From Dickeya lacustris (GTDB taxonomy: Bacteria > Pseudomonadota > Gammaproteobacteria > Enterobacterales > Enterobacteriaceae): DNA of 64,000 bases. The notes beneath the pieces are model-generated. The model did no database searches, was not told the origin of the DNA, and saw nothing but the letters and a program-made list of their open reading frames with translations. Positions 47,904-58,808 of the stretch are shown here, piece by piece (within the stretch, counting starts at the first letter, position 1; each line of letters starts with the position of its first letter). A program made the translations under genes and the position numbers. The stretch is from assembly GCF_029635795.1 (NCBI RefSeq), contig NZ_CP114280.1, positions 3,906,001 through 3,970,000 of the forward strand, in the 5' to 3' direction.

Positions 47904-48431
47904 TTAGGCCAGCAATGCTTTCAGGTTCAGTTCTTCGCTGATTTGTTTGACCCACGTGCTAACACGCTCGCCAGTCAATTCCGGCTGACGGTCTTCGTCA
48001 ATCGCCAGACCGATAAAATGGTTGTCATCGGCCAGACCTTTCGACGCTTCAAAGTAATAGCCCTGCGTTGGCCAGTGACCGACAATCGTCGCGCCGCGCG
48101 GTTCGATGATGTCACGGATTGTCCCCATGGCATCGCAGAAGTATTCTGCATAATCTTCCTGGTCGCCACACCCGAAAAGTGCGACCAATTTACCTTCAAA
48201 ATCAATCTCTTCAAGCGTTGGGAAAAAGTCATCCCAATCACACTGTGCTTCACCGTAATACCAGGTTGGAATGCCCAGCAGCAGGATGTCAAAACGTTCA
48301 AGGTCTTCCTTGCTGCTTTTGGCAATATCGTGTAGCTCGGCAACGTCGCTGCCCAGATGCTGCTGGAGAGTTTTGGCAATATTTTCAGTATTGCCTGTGT
48401 CACTGCCAAAAAAAATGCCTATGAGAGCCAT
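47904..48431 (-). CDS. fldA: Flavodoxin 1 FldA
   Basis: 175 aa FMN protein. Phosphate-binding loop GSDTGNTENIAK (about 10-21) and the FMN-stacking aromatic regions LGIPTWYYGEAQ and FGCGDQEDYAEYF. It is an essential low-potential electron donor for MEP-pathway enzymes and radical-SAM enzymes such as MiaB and LipA in this window. Upstream of fur as in E. coli. Confidence 0.97.
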   Translation of the reverse strand: MALIGIFFGSDTGNTENIAKTLQQHLGSDVAELHDIAKSSKEDLERFDILLLGIPTWYYGEAQCDWDDFFPTLEEIDFEGKLVALFGCGDQEDYAEYFCDAMGTIRDIIEPRGATIVGHWPTQGYYFEASKGLADDNHFIGLAIDEDRQPELTGERVSTWVKQISEELNLKALLA

Positions 48432-48881
48432 AGATATAATAACCTCTTGATTCTTAAGGGTATGGTTTCTGCGTTACCCGCTATGCGCTAATCATAGCAG
48501 ACACACTCTGATGGATAAACGTGTATCTGTAACCACAGAAGCAAATGGCGGAAGTCAGCGATTTGCCTGTTTTTTAACCTTCGCCTTAATGTTTTTTTAA
48601 TTTTTTTAAAATACCATGGTTGAACTATATAACTGAAAATGTGGATAATTAAAAAAATATATAATTTATATTAGCTTTTAAACGGATATCACGATCTAAA
48701 TGTTCCTTTGTTTTTGACGATTACAGAACATAGTGCTTCTATGAAATGTAAGTGTGCAGCAATGTTTTTTACAAAACGACGACCATAATAAATTCTGTCA
48801 ACCCTGTTTGCGTGACGTCTGTTTCGTTGCATCTACCACAACATGTCTTACCCGACCAATAGCTCACGTATGGAGTCAACT
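48432..48881. other. fldA-chemoreceptor divergent region
   Basis: 450 bp, AT-rich around 48590-48700, with no credible gene. It should contain the divergent fldA and chemoreceptor promoters. I looked for a flagellar sigma-28 box (TAAA-N15-GCCGATAA) before the receptor and saw no good match. Confidence 0.45.
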
Positions 48882-50573
48882 ATGCAATTCCTGAAAAATA
48901 TAGCCATCCGCACCGCGATGCTCTGGGTGCTTGGTGTCTTCTGTGTGTTATGGATTGCGGTTTCGGTCTATACCATGTACTCATTTCGAACCATGAACGA
49001 AACGTCCAAAACCAGCGCATTGCTGGTCAATAATATGGACTTGGTTAACACGGGTAACGATCAATATTTCCGCATGGTAACGCGCCTGGCGAGGGCGATT
49101 GATTACCGCCAGAGCAATGACAATCAAAAGGCCGATGAGCAGCAAAAGTCCGCTCAGGCGGCGCTGGACTTACTGAAATCCAACCTTGAAGCATTTAAAA
49201 AGATTGACCATGCAGGCATGTCACAAGAGCTGGTCGAGGCGGTGATTCGTGACTGGGGCAACCTGATCACTCAGGGTGTTGACCCAATGTTCCAGCGTGC
49301 GGCGGATAAAAAATTCGATGAGTACGATAAATACGCCAAAGATATCGTGCCCGCTTTTAGCCGCCAGTTTAACACGTCCTTTACTGCGTTTAATAAAGCA
49401 GGGTCAGCGATGTTTGTGGATGCCGGTGCGCGGCTTCAGAGCATTACAGGCGTTGGACAAACCATTCTGCTGGCGGGGTTGATTGCCGGTTTAGTGATGC
49501 TGTTTCTGACAGATCGTTATCTGGTGGCCTATCTGGTGCGGCCGTTGAATGATCTGCGCGATCATTTCCAGGTCATTGCCGATGGCCGTTTAAGTAAGCC
49601 AATTCTGGATTTTGGTAACAACTGTGTCGGTAAACTGTTTCCGCTATTGCGGCATATGCAGAGCAGTTTAGCGAATACCGTTAGCACCATTCGTCACAGC
49701 GCAGAGTCTATTTATCAAGGCGTGTCAGAGATAGCGTCAGGCAATAACGATTTGGCCTCCCGCACGGAGTCTCAGGCGGCGGCGCTGGAAGAGAGCGCTG
49801 CAAGTATGGAGCAGTTAACGTCCACGGTGAAACAAAACGCAGAAAATGCCAGCCACGCGAGCCAGTTAGCGCGTCAGGCATCGCAAACGGCCAGTAAAGG
49901 TGGCGAGTTGGTTGATAACGTGGTGAAAACCATGGCGGAAATCTCCGGCAGCTCGAAGAAAATTGCTGAAATAACCAGCGTTATCAATGGGATTGCTTTC
50001 CAGACGAATATTCTGGCGCTGAACGCTGCTGTGGAAGCGGCGCGTGCGGGCGAGCAGGGGCGTGGATTTGCGGTGGTTGCGGGCGAAGTCAGAAGTCTGG
50101 CACAGCGCAGCGCGCAGGCGGCCAAAGAGATTGAAGGGCTGATTGCTGAATCTGTACGCTGTGTCGATAACGGCTCTAATCTGGTGGCCGATGCCGGTAC
50201 TACCATGAGTGACATCGTCAAAGCTGTCACCAACGTAACCGATATCATGTCTGAGATTGCCACAGCATCCGATGAACAAAGCAAAGGTATTGCTCAGGCG
50301 GGATTGGCTATTACGGAAATGGACGGAGTAACGCAACAAAACGCCGCGCTGGTGCAACAGGCTTCTGCGGCAACCCGTTCGCTGGAAGAGCAGGCGATGG
50401 TGCTGACCGAAGCGGTTTCCGTATTCCGTTTGACAGAAGATAACGCTGGCGCTGGTATGGCGAGACGCGAGCGTCCGGCTGCTCCCAAAGCGGTGGCGGC
50501 CCCGGCCAGTAAAGCACTGCCCGCGACGACCGCTCGAAGTGCGAAAGGCGCGGATAACTGGGAAACATTCTGA
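48882..50573 (+). CDS. Methyl-accepting chemotaxis protein, Tar/Tsr type
   Basis: 563 aa from ATG 48882, six bases after GGAG. TM1 (about 9-30) and TM2 (about 192-212) enclose a periplasmic four-helix ligand-binding domain; a HAMP domain (about 213-265) and the cytoplasmic signalling hairpin follow, with the highly conserved tip around [22 protein letters not shown] and [19 protein letters not shown]. The last five residues are NWETF, the CheR/CheB docking pentapeptide, so it is a high-abundance type receptor able to support its own methylation. Ligand unknown. It has no equivalent at this position in E. coli. Confidence 0.93.
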   Translation: MQFLKNIAIRTAMLWVLGVFCVLWIAVSVYTMYSFRTMNETSKTSALLVNNMDLVNTGNDQYFRMVTRLARAIDYRQSNDNQKADEQQKSAQAALDLLKSNLEAFKKIDHAGMSQELVEAVIRDWGNLITQGVDPMFQRAADKKFDEYDKYAKDIVPAFSRQFNTSFTAFNKAGSAMFVDAGARLQSITGVGQTILLAGLIAGLVMLFLTDRYLVAYLVRPLNDLRDHFQVIADGRLSKPILDFGNNCVGKLFPLLRHMQSSLANTVSTIRHSAESIYQGVSEIASGNNDLASRTESQAAALEESAASMEQLTSTVKQNAENASHASQLARQASQTASKGGELVDNVVKTMAEISGSSKKIAEITSVINGIAFQTNILALNAAVEAARAGEQGRGFAVVAGEVRSLAQRSAQAAKEIEGLIAESVRCVDNGSNLVADAGTTMSDIVKAVTNVTDIMSEIATASDEQSKGIAQAGLAITEMDGVTQQNAALVQQASAATRSLEEQAMVLTEAVSVFRLTEDNAGAGMARRERPAAPKAVAAPASKALPATTARSAKGADNWETF

Positions 50574-50637
50574 GGCAATAAGGCATGAGTGGAGTTGGCG
50601 TCACGGATGACGCCTGAAAAAGCGGTATTCTCGCCTT

Positions 50638-50706
50638 GGGTTTTATAGATTACGTTGCGTTTATAAACCGTGTTGCGTTTATAAATTGCGTTGGGTTTAT
50701 AAATAG
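50638..50706. repeat. 18-bp tandem repeat after the chemoreceptor gene
   Basis: GCGTTTATAAACCGTGTT (50657-50674), GCGTTTATAAATTGCGTT (50675-50692) and GGGTTTATAAATAG (50693-50706) follow a degenerate first copy (50638-50656). The repeat sits in the 311-bp gap between the convergent receptor gene and ybfE, which otherwise shows nothing notable. Confidence 0.8.
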
Positions 50707-50884
50707 AAGGAAAGGGACGTCACCGCAACTCGGCCATATGTCAGTGACATGCGTTAGTTTATGGCCCTGTCTGTGTCTAACTGGTCGAATACACCGCTAT
50801 CCGAATAACTCACCACTCGAATACATTACCACTCGAATAACCCACTGCCTCAACTAACAGCGCCCGGCGCATGAATGGGCGGTG

Positions 50885-51166
50885 TTAATCTTGTTTATCT
50901 GCCAACTGTGCCAACAACATCTGCTCAATGAGTTCACTGCGGCTGATATTTTGTTTTTCTGCCAGCGCATTGAGAATATCTACCGCCTCGCTGTTGATTT
51001 TTAATTCAACGCGCCGTAACCCACGCACCCGGTCACGCCGCAATTGGTTGCGTTTATTAATTCTCAGCTGTTCGTCGCGAGAGAGCGGACTTGTTTTGGG
51101 CCGCCCTGGTCGGCGCTCATTCGCGAACAGATCAAGCGTAGTGCGATCCGTTTGTTCTTTTGCCAT
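50885..51166 (-). CDS. ybfE: LexA-regulated CopG-like protein YbfE
   Basis: 93 aa beginning MAKEQTDRTTLDLFANERRP, almost the E. coli YbfE N terminus; the family has RPGRPKTSPLSRDEQLRINKR and a ribbon-helix-helix-like C-terminal part. In E. coli it is an SOS gene of unknown function. I did not find a clear CTGT-N8-ACAG LexA box upstream. Start ATG 51166; a 14-residue extension to 51208 is not family-like. Confidence 0.93.
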   Translation of the reverse strand: MAKEQTDRTTLDLFANERRPGRPKTSPLSRDEQLRINKRNQLRRDRVRGLRRVELKINSEAVDILNALAEKQNISRSELIEQMLLAQLADKQD

Positions 51167-51447
51167 AGGTAGTGGTCGTGCAAGAAATCCGGCCAAAACG
51201 CCAAACACGACTGCGGTTTTTGCCTCTGTTCAGGTCATCGACAGCAGTTGATGTGTGTTGGTGTTTTGATGAAATGTGGTTAATGATGCAAGCGGCCAGC
51301 CAGCCGTTCCTTACTGCGCGCGCCATCATACCTCAGCCGTTGTAGCGGCGACAACGGTTTACTGGCGTTCATCCCGTATTTAAGCGAGGGAGGAACACCA
51401 GTGTCATCCTTGAAAGACGAGTGGCCGCAGCGAGTGGCAAACGCGGC

Positions 51448-52218
51448 TTAGTGCGTGTCAAGAAAGCGGTGAATCGCGCGCAGAACGGCGTCGGGTTTTT
51501 CTGCGTGTACCCAGTGGCCAGCGCCGCTAACCACATGTGCTTTGGCATTGGGGAATTGACGCAATAGCGCCTGGCGATGTTCATCGTCAAGGTAAGGTGA
51601 GAGGCTGCCGCGAATAAAGAGAATAGGGCCGGGCCAGGGCGTAATCTCTTCCCAGCCAACAATATGCATGTATTGATCCCACAATACGGGGACGTTAAAA
51701 CGCCACTCGCCTTGTTGAAAAGATTTCAGCAGAAACTGTATTACGCCCTCGTCGTCCGCCAGATGGCGGCGCATGGCATCAGCGGCTTCGGCGCGTTGTG
51801 TTATACCGGCATCGCTGACGGCGCGGAGGGCGGCAAAGACGTTATCGTGGCGGCGAACCTGATAGTCAACTGGCGCGATATCAATGGCCACAATACATGC
51901 AATGCGCTCGCCGAGCGATGCGCTAAGGGCCATAGACACTTTCCCGCCCATCGAATGACCGACAAGAATGACGCGTTGTAACCCTAATTCTTCGATAAGC
52001 TCTTGTACATCCTGCGCCATAACGGCGTAATTCATCTCTGGCGAACGGGGCGAGAGGCCGTGATTTCGTAAGTCTATCTGCAAGATATCATGATGTTTTT
52101 GCAGATTGCGCGCCAGTACGCCAAGATTATCCAGATTACCAAACAGGCCGTGAATGAGGACAATTGGTAATTGATGCTGCGGCTGTTGTGCATTTTGCCA
52201 GCGATAATTCAATTTCAT
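51448..52218 (-). CDS. ybfF: Alpha/beta-hydrolase esterase YbfF
   Basis: 256 aa. HGLFGNLDNL oxyanion region, nucleophile Ser in VGHSMGGKVSM (about 89), and catalytic His in SGAGHWVHAEKP near the C terminus. Esterase active on short acyl esters, with reported activity on acyl-CoA in E. coli. Start at 52218 (MKLNYRWQ) or four residues earlier. Divergent from seqA. Confidence 0.93.
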   Translation of the reverse strand: MKLNYRWQNAQQPQHQLPIVLIHGLFGNLDNLGVLARNLQKHHDILQIDLRNHGLSPRSPEMNYAVMAQDVQELIEELGLQRVILVGHSMGGKVSMALSASLGERIACIVAIDIAPVDYQVRRHDNVFAALRAVSDAGITQRAEAADAMRRHLADDEGVIQFLLKSFQQGEWRFNVPVLWDQYMHIVGWEEITPWPGPILFIRGSLSPYLDDEHRQALLRQFPNAKAHVVSGAGHWVHAEKPDAVLRAIHRFLDTH

Positions 52219-52550
52219 GGTGAAGTTCATTCAGACAGACAGTAGCTTAGGGTATCATGACTTTAACATGCGCCTATGCTGAGGGATAAATCCTGTCAGG
52301 ATTTCTGTTGTCAGGAGAAGTGATGTTGTCGTGCGCCGCTTGTGGCGAACGAGGCGTAATGCGGTTATCGAGAAATGATGTGCTGTCGGGGGTGGCGCCG
52401 ATTAGCCGTAAGCCTCTGGCGCTGACACGGCGGCGGCGGTTCGGATAATCCCGAATGTAGGTTGCCATCGCCTGCGGTTGTGGGTGGGTTGGGCAGAGTC
52501 TGTATAATTTCTGACGATTGATTAAAGACATAAAACTGTACTGGATAAAG
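52219..52550. other. ybfF-seqA divergent region
   Basis: 332 bp with the divergent promoters. AAATCCTG / CAGGATTT at 52288-52304 is a 17-bp odd palindrome that could be an operator. No gene is credible here. Confidence 0.45.
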
Positions 52551-53081
52551 ATGAAAACTATTGAGGTAGACGACGAGCTTTACCGTTATATCGCCAGCCA
52601 CACTCAACATATTGGCGAAAGTGCATCGGATATTTTACGGCGTATGCTGAAATTTGGCAGTGTGCCCCCCGTCGCTGAGGCCGCTGTGCCTGCATCGCAA
52701 AGTGCCGAACCCGTCACCGTACAGCCCGCCCGCGATCGGGTGAGAACCATGCGTGAGTTACTGCTATCGGATGAGTACGCCGAGCAGAGCCGGGCGGTCA
52801 ATCGTTTTATGATGGTATTGTCTGAACTTTATCGTCTGTCACCCGAGACATTCGCTGCTGCCACCGAGTCGCTGCATGGCCGTACACGGGTTTATTTCGC
52901 GACCGATGAGCAAACATTACTGCTGCACGGTGCTCAAACCAAACCCCGCCCGATAGAGGGCACACCCTATTGGGTTATCACCAATACCAATACTGGTCGT
53001 AAACGCAGCATGGTTGAGTACATCATGCTGGCAATGCAGTTCCCGCCGGAACTGACTGAGAAAGTTTGCGGCACTATTTAA
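52551..53081 (+). CDS. seqA: Negative regulator of replication initiation SeqA
   Basis: 176 aa. The N-terminal oligomerisation region begins [20 protein letters not shown] and is followed by a Pro/Ala-rich linker and a C-terminal hemimethylated-GATC-binding domain containing [20 protein letters not shown]. SeqA sequesters oriC after initiation and organises newly replicated DNA. It is 37 bp upstream of pgm as in E. coli. The ATG 52551 with GATAAAG is chosen over upstream ATGs. Confidence 0.96.
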   Translation: MKTIEVDDELYRYIASHTQHIGESASDILRRMLKFGSVPPVAEAAVPASQSAEPVTVQPARDRVRTMRELLLSDEYAEQSRAVNRFMMVLSELYRLSPETFAAATESLHGRTRVYFATDEQTLLLHGAQTKPRPIEGTPYWVITNTNTGRKRSMVEYIMLAMQFPPELTEKVCGTI

Positions 53082-53118
53082 ATCACTGCTTACATCATTG
53101 TGTCAGGAAGAAACGCCT

Positions 53119-54762
53119 ATGGCCAACCACCCGAGAGCCGGACAACCAACCCGGCAAAGCGACCTGATTAATGTCGCACAGTTGACATCGCAATATTATG
53201 TGCTGCGCCCGGATGTTACCAACCCGGCTCACAGCGTGAAGTTCGGCACATCCGGTCATCGCGGCAGCGCTGCCCGCCACAGTTTTAACGAGGCGCACAT
53301 TTTGGCTATTGCTCAGGCGATTGCCGAAGAACGCAGCCGCCAGGGGATTACCGGCCCGTGCTATGTCGGTAAAGACACCCATGCGCTGTCTGAACCGGCG
53401 TTTATCTCTGTGCTGGAAGTGCTGACAGCGAACGGTGTGGACGTCATTATTCAGCAAGACAACGGATTTACCCCGACGCCAGCCGTCTCTAATGCGATTT
53501 TGGTACACAACCGTCAGGGCGGCGCGCTGGCCGATGGCATTGTGATTACGCCCTCGCATAATCCGCCGGAAGATGGCGGCATCAAATATAACCCGCCTAA
53601 CGGTGGCCCGGCCGATACCAACCTCACCAGTGTGATTGAAAAACGCGCTAATGCGCTGCTGGCCGATAACCTGCGTGACGTGAAACGTCAGTCGCTGGAT
53701 AACGCGCGCCAAAGCGGGCATTTGCATGAGCGTGATCTGGTTGAGCCGTATGTGGCGGCGCTGGGTGATGTGGTGGATATGGCGGCGATCCAGCGTGCGG
53801 GTCTGAAGCTTGGCGTTGACCCGCTTGGCGGTTCGGGCATTGCTTACTGGCAGCGTATTGCCGAGTATTACAAGCTGGATCTGACCTTGGTCAATGATGC
53901 TGTTGACCAAACATTCCGCTTTATGACGCTGGATCACGATGGCGTTATCCGTATGGATTGTTCATCGGTTTCCGCCATGGCCGGGTTACTGGCGCTGCGT
54001 GATAAGTTCGATTTGGCGTTTGCCAATGACCCGGATTATGACCGCCACGGGATTGTAACCCCGGCAGGGCTGATGAACCCCAACCACTATCTGGCGGTGG
54101 CGATTAACTACCTGTTCCGTCATCGTCTGCAGTGGAGCGAGTCGGTTGCGGTGGGTAAAACGCTGGTGTCCAGTGCGATGATTGACCGCGTGGTCGCCGA
54201 TCTTGGCCGCAAACTGGTAGAAGTGCCGGTTGGCTTTAAGTGGTTTGTCGATGGGCTGTTTGATGGCACGCTGGGCTTTGGCGGCGAAGAGAGCGCCGGG
54301 GCTTCATTCCTGCGTTTTGACGGCACGCCGTGGTCAACCGATAAAGACGGTATCATCCTGTGTCTGCTGGCGGCGGAAATCACCGCTGTGACCGGTAAAA
54401 ACCCGCAGCAGCACTATGATGCACTGGCCGAACGCTTTGGCGCGCCAAGCTATAACCGTATACAGGCGTCAGCCAGCCATGCGCAAAAAGCGGCGCTGTC
54501 GAAACTCTCGCCTGAGCAGGTGTCCGCCAGTATGCTGGCAGGCGACCCGATAACCGCTCGTCTGACCGCCGCTCCCGGTAACGGCGCATCGATTGGCGGC
54601 CTGAAAGTGATGACCGATAACGGCTGGTTTGCCGCGCGTCCTTCCGGCACCGAGGAAGCCTACAAGATTTATTGCGAAAGTTTCCTGGGCGCGGAACACC
54701 GTGAGAAAATCGAACAGGAAGCGGTGGAAATTGTCAGCGCGGTATTAAGCAGCGCACAGTAA
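53119..54762 (+). CDS. pgm: Phosphoglucomutase Pgm
   Basis: 547 aa. Active-site serine in [16 protein letters not shown] (about 144-158), metal-binding DPDYDRHG, sugar loop GGEESAG and phosphate-binding [12 protein letters not shown]. Interconverts glucose-1-phosphate and glucose-6-phosphate, needed for UDP-glucose and surface polysaccharides. Start ATG 53119 after AGGAAG. Confidence 0.97.
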   Translation: MANHPRAGQPTRQSDLINVAQLTSQYYVLRPDVTNPAHSVKFGTSGHRGSAARHSFNEAHILAIAQAIAEERSRQGITGPCYVGKDTHALSEPAFISVLEVLTANGVDVIIQQDNGFTPTPAVSNAILVHNRQGGALADGIVITPSHNPPEDGGIKYNPPNGGPADTNLTSVIEKRANALLADNLRDVKRQSLDNARQSGHLHERDLVEPYVAALGDVVDMAAIQRAGLKLGVDPLGGSGIAYWQRIAEYYKLDLTLVNDAVDQTFRFMTLDHDGVIRMDCSSVSAMAGLLALRDKFDLAFANDPDYDRHGIVTPAGLMNPNHYLAVAINYLFRHRLQWSESVAVGKTLVSSAMIDRVVADLGRKLVEVPVGFKWFVDGLFDGTLGFGGEESAGASFLRFDGTPWSTDKDGIILCLLAAEITAVTGKNPQQHYDALAERFGAPSYNRIQASASHAQKAALSKLSPEQVSASMLAGDPITARLTAAPGNGASIGGLKVMTDNGWFAARPSGTEEAYKIYCESFLGAEHREKIEQEAVEIVSAVLSSAQ

Positions 54763-54790
54763 CCTCCCGGGGTTTCCCCGTTAAGCATCA

Positions 54791-54816
54791 GGCGCTGTAG
54801 CAACAGCGCCTTTTTT
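54791..54816. terminator. Terminator between pgm and the EamA gene
   Basis: GGCGCTG (54791-54797) and CAGCGCC (54804-54810) followed by six T on the plus strand; it ends pgm and lies between convergent genes. Confidence 0.85.
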
Positions 54817-54830
54817 ATCGCCAACAGGCG

Positions 54831-55259
54831 CTACCCTAACGCCACCAACAGCGCACCGGCCGAGATAAGTGCCACGCCGATGCCCGCCAGCCACGATATC
54901 TTTTCCCCCAGCAACAGCACCGCCAGAATGACAGCGAATACCACACTCAGTTTGTCGATAGGCGCGACTTGCGCCACGCTGCCGCTTTTTAACGCCATAA
55001 AGTAAAACAACCACGATAGCGCGCCAGCAACACCGCTGAGAAGAATAAACAGCATCGCCTTATGGTTGGCGAGCACCGTGCCAAACAGCGATGACTTGCC
55101 TTGTACGACCACAACGCCAACCAGAAACAGCGCCATAATCACCGCGCGGATAGCGGTGGCGGTGTTGGCATCAAGTTGTTGCAAACCCAGTTTGCCGAAC
55201 AGTGCCACTAATGCGGCACATAACGCGGACAGTAAGGCGTAAAGCAACCAGCTACTCAT
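54831..55259 (-). CDS. Half-size EamA/DMT-family transporter
   Basis: 142 aa with about five TM helices and a single EamA repeat, roughly half the usual ten-helix DMT exporter. Motifs: ALCAALVALFGKLGL and KSGSVAQVAPIDKLSVVFAVILAVLLLGEKISW, the latter the typical end of an EamA repeat. Such proteins are thought to act as homodimers; substrate unknown. Start at 55259 (MSSWLLYALLS); five more residues possible. Located between pgm and kdpE and absent there in E. coli. Confidence 0.85.
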   Translation of the reverse strand: MSSWLLYALLSALCAALVALFGKLGLQQLDANTATAIRAVIMALFLVGVVVVQGKSSLFGTVLANHKAMLFILLSGVAGALSWLFYFMALKSGSVAQVAPIDKLSVVFAVILAVLLLGEKISWLAGIGVALISAGALLVALG

Positions 55260-55325
55260 GGGAATTTTTCTCACCGATCAAAATGATGATGCTACGCCAG
55301 CCCCCCGCCGGGTGCCAGCTATCGT

Positions 55326-56018
55326 TTAGGGCATAAACCGGTAGCCAATAGCGGTTTCCGTGAGAAAGTGGCGTGGGCGTGCGGGGTCATCTTCGAGTTT
55401 CTGGCGCAGGTGGCCCATGTAAATGCGCAGGTAATGGCTATGCTCGACGGCGTTTGGCCCCCAGACCTGATTGAGTAACTGGCGCTGGGTGAGTACCTTG
55501 CCGGGGTTGGCCAGCAACGTGGTGAGCAGCCGGAATTCTATTGGCGTTAGGTGCAATGCTTGCTGATTGCGCGTTACCTGGCGGTTTATCAAATCAACCG
55601 TAACAGCGGAGAAGCTTACTAACGGGGTTTCTTGCGTCGGTGTGCTAAAGCGGCGCAGCGCCACCCGTACCCGAGCCAGTAACTCGCCAATACCAAATGG
55701 CTTGGTGAGGTAGTCATCGGCTCCGGCATCCAGCGCGTCTATCTTGTCTTGTTCATCTGCGCGGGCGGAGAGCACAAGCACCGGGATTGCGCTCCACTGG
55801 CGCAGATCGCGAATATAGTCGAGCCCATCGCCATCAGGCAGGCCGAGATCGAGAATGATCAGGTCAGGTTTGCGGGTCGCGGCTTCGATCAGGCCACGCT
55901 GTAGCGTCTCGGCATCGAAGACGCGAAAGCCTTCGGCCTCCAGCGCTTGACGCACAAAACGCCGGATCTCTTTTTCATCTTCGACAATCAAAATAGTGGG
56001 CTGCAACCGCGTTATCAC
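55326..56018 (-). CDS. kdpE: Response regulator KdpE
   Basis: 230 aa OmpR family. Receiver phospho-acceptor Asp in PDLIILDLGLPDGDG (about 52-59), Lys in LTKPFGIGELLAR, and a winged-helix output domain containing TPIEFRLLTTLLANPGKVLTQ. Activates kdpFABC under K+ limitation or osmotic stress. Overlaps kdpD by four bases; its probable operator lies at 63481-63496. Confidence 0.96.
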   Translation of the reverse strand: MITRLQPTILIVEDEKEIRRFVRQALEAEGFRVFDAETLQRGLIEAATRKPDLIILDLGLPDGDGLDYIRDLRQWSAIPVLVLSARADEQDKIDALDAGADDYLTKPFGIGELLARVRVALRRFSTPTQETPLVSFSAVTVDLINRQVTRNQQALHLTPIEFRLLTTLLANPGKVLTQRQLLNQVWGPNAVEHSHYLRIYMGHLRQKLEDDPARPRHFLTETAIGYRFMP

Positions 56019-58759
56019 TCCATCTCTTCAGGGGCGAGCACCGGCGCTGGCAGCAGCGGCAGTGTAAAGTGAAACACTGCGCCGCCTTCATCCGCGTTGC
56101 TTGCCCAAATACGGCCACCGTGAATTTCCACGATAGCCCGACAAATTGCCAACCCCAGACCCACGCCGGGAATGGAAGATTCTTTATGCCCACGGGCAAA
56201 TTTATCAAAAATGACCTTTTCCTGACCCGCCGGGATGCCGGGGCCGTTATCCCGCACCTGCACTTCCAGCATGTCGCTGCCGCTGACTGACAGGACGGGG
56301 GCGGCGTAAAGGGTTAGCGTGGCGTGGTCGCCTGCGTATTTAACGGCGTTCTCCAGCAGGTTAATCAGCACCCGTTCAATCAGGCTGGCATCGCACTGCA
56401 CCAGCACCATCTCTGTCGGCAGTTGTAGGTCAATAGTATGGTTGACCAGCGAATTTTCCAACTGCCGCAGCGCGCTACCGGTTAATTCTTCCAGTGTTTG
56501 CCACTCCTTACGCAGGTTAAAACCGTCAGATTGAATGCGCGCCATATCCAGCAAATTGTTCACCAGCCGCGTGGTGCTGAGAATATGCTGGCGAATCTGG
56601 CTGGCCTGCGGCGCATAAGGCGACCCTTCAGCCGCCAGATTAAGGGTGAGAATTTCTGCCTGGCCGAACAGCACGGTCAGCGGGGTACGCAGATCGTGTG
56701 ACAATGCCGCCAGCAGCGAATTGCGCAGTTGCTCACGCTCGGCATCCAGCCTGGCATTTTCGGTACTCTGCACCAGATGTAAGCGCTCTAGCGCATTGGC
56801 TATCAGTACGGTAAAGGTTTCCAGCAGGCGTTGCTGCTCGGGGATCATCAACTGGCGCGCATTATTGGGCTCTATGGCGATGACCCCGAAGGTTTGTTGC
56901 GGTGTCGCCAGCGGCAAAATCTGATACGGCACACCCGGCAGCGTAGTGGTGCCAGCGCCAGCGGGCGCGGCATGGTCATAGCTCCAGCGGGCGATGGCGT
57001 TATCAACCGTCAGGCTGTCCGGTTGTTCTTGCGTCGTGTGCTGGAGGGTTGCCGTTGGGCTGCCAACCGGGTCAGCCAGCAACATAGCGATTTTGGCCTG
57101 AAACGTGGTGTGCAAAAAATGGTGGCTGGCGTTAGCGATATCCTGCACCGTCAGGCTGCGGTTCAGCGCCCGCGACATCTCATAGAGATGACGCACCCGT
57201 TGTTCGCGGTAACGGGCGACACGCGCCTGATAGCGCACACCGGCCGTCAGGTTGCCGACCAGTATGCCGATGATTAGCATGACGGCAAACGTCACCAGAT
57301 ATTGCGCATCAGCGACGGCGAAGGTGCCTTTGGGCACCACAAAAAACAAGTCGAAACTGGCGACGTTGATGACGGCAGAGAGCACCGATGGCCAGCGGCC
57401 ATAAAACAGCGCGATGATCACCACGGCCAGCAGATAGAGCATGACCAGATTGACCGGCTCTAGCATCGAAAAGGGCGACCAGAGCGCCAGCAGCGTCACC
57501 AGCGCGCATAAAACGATGGCAACGCCACAGCCGTAGAACTGGCGTCGCCATTTGTCTATCAGGCTGCGGCTATCGCTCAGGTTACGCGTTTCGGCGGTTT
57601 TGGCGGCGAGCGGCAGGTTATCGTCTTGTACCGAGACGATAACCAAATCGAGATCCGGGCCGAGTTTACCGAGTTTTTCCGAAAAACGAGTGCGATACCA
57701 GCCGCCAAAGCGTTGCTCGGCATGGCGACCAATGACGATTTTGCCCAGATTATGCTCGCGGGCGTAGCGCAACACGGCCCGCTCGACTGACGGGTCTGAC
57801 AAGGTGGCGGTTTCCGCACCCAAATCCTGCGCCAGCTTCAGGGCGCGCAAAATGGCGCGCCGCTCTGCTTCTGGTAAACGGTGCAGGCGCGGCGTTTCCA
57901 CATAGACCGCATGCCAGACGCTGCCAAGGCGCGCGGCCAGTCGTGCCGCCGTTCGCACCAGTTTTTCATTGCCTCGCCCCCGGCCAATACAGAGCAAAAT
58001 CGCATCGCGCGTATGCCAGACCCGCTCACGGCCCTGACCGGCGCGCATCGCGCGCATTTGGTCATCAACGCGGTCAGCCATGCGCCGCAGCGCCAGTTCA
58101 CGCAGCGCCAGTAAATTGCCTTTGCGGAAAAAATTCTCAATGGCCCGCTCGGCTTGCACCGGCAGGTAGACTTTACCTTCGTGAAGCCGCTGGCGCAGGT
58201 CGTCTGGCGGCAAATCCACCAGCACCACTTCGCTGGCATCATCAAAAATCGGATCGGGCACGGTTTCCCGTACCCGAATACCGGTGATGCCACCGACGAT
58301 ATCATTCAGGCTTTCCAGATGCTGGACGTTGACGGTGGTAAAGACATCAATGCCCGCATCCAGCAGTTCCTGCACGTCTTGCCAGCGTTTGGGATGGCGG
58401 GAGCCGCGAACATTACTGTGCGCCAGCTCATCGATCAAAATCAGCGCCGGGCAGCGCGCCAGCGCAGCATCCAAATCAAACTCATGATGATGGCGACCGT
58501 AATGACTGATTTTTTTCAGCGCCAGACAGGGCAGGCCATCAAGCCGGGCCGCAGTTTCGCTGCGTCCGTGCGTTTCTACCACGCCGACCAGCACATCCAG
58601 CCCTTGCGCCTTGAGGCGCTGCGCTTCTTGTAGCATCGCGTAGGTTTTGCCTACGCCAGCACAGGCGCCAAAGAAAATTTTCAGTTTGCCGCGCGGCTGT
58701 TGCTCAATTTGATTGAGCAGGTCATCGGGGTTAGGGCGCTGGTGTTCCGGGTCAGTCAT
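56015..58759 (-). CDS. kdpD: Sensor histidine kinase KdpD
   Basis: 914 aa (E. coli 894). N-terminal KdpD domain with Walker A ACAGVGKTYAML (about 33-44), a universal-stress-protein domain, four TM helices (about 415-515), a GAF-like region, and the kinase core with phosphorylated His in LSHDLRTPLTVLFGQ (about 690) and DNGPGIP / GVGLGLAICRAI ATP boxes. It phosphorylates KdpE when K+ is low. Lies 49 bp after kdpC. Confidence 0.96.
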   Translation of the reverse strand: MTDPEHQRPNPDDLLNQIEQQPRGKLKIFFGACAGVGKTYAMLQEAQRLKAQGLDVLVGVVETHGRSETAARLDGLPCLALKKISHYGRHHHEFDLDAALARCPALILIDELAHSNVRGSRHPKRWQDVQELLDAGIDVFTTVNVQHLESLNDIVGGITGIRVRETVPDPIFDDASEVVLVDLPPDDLRQRLHEGKVYLPVQAERAIENFFRKGNLLALRELALRRMADRVDDQMRAMRAGQGRERVWHTRDAILLCIGRGRGNEKLVRTAARLAARLGSVWHAVYVETPRLHRLPEAERRAILRALKLAQDLGAETATLSDPSVERAVLRYAREHNLGKIVIGRHAEQRFGGWYRTRFSEKLGKLGPDLDLVIVSVQDDNLPLAAKTAETRNLSDSRSLIDKWRRQFYGCGVAIVLCALVTLLALWSPFSMLEPVNLVMLYLLAVVIIALFYGRWPSVLSAVINVASFDLFFVVPKGTFAVADAQYLVTFAVMLIIGILVGNLTAGVRYQARVARYREQRVRHLYEMSRALNRSLTVQDIANASHHFLHTTFQAKIAMLLADPVGSPTATLQHTTQEQPDSLTVDNAIARWSYDHAAPAGAGTTTLPGVPYQILPLATPQQTFGVIAIEPNNARQLMIPEQQRLLETFTVLIANALERLHLVQSTENARLDAEREQLRNSLLAALSHDLRTPLTVLFGQAEILTLNLAAEGSPYAPQASQIRQHILSTTRLVNNLLDMARIQSDGFNLRKEWQTLEELTGSALRQLENSLVNHTIDLQLPTEMVLVQCDASLIERVLINLLENAVKYAGDHATLTLYAAPVLSVSGSDMLEVQVRDNGPGIPAGQEKVIFDKFARGHKESSIPGVGLGLAICRAIVEIHGGRIWASNADEGGAVFHFTLPLLPAPVLAPEEME

Positions 58760-58808
58760 TACGGTTCCTTATTCATTACGTCATGCGCCGGATGCCCGGC
58801 GCAATGAC

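Noticed and set aside
51167..51260. LexA box upstream of ybfE
   Set aside because: Searched for CTGT-N8-ACAG because E. coli ybfE is LexA-regulated; no adequate match in the stretch read.
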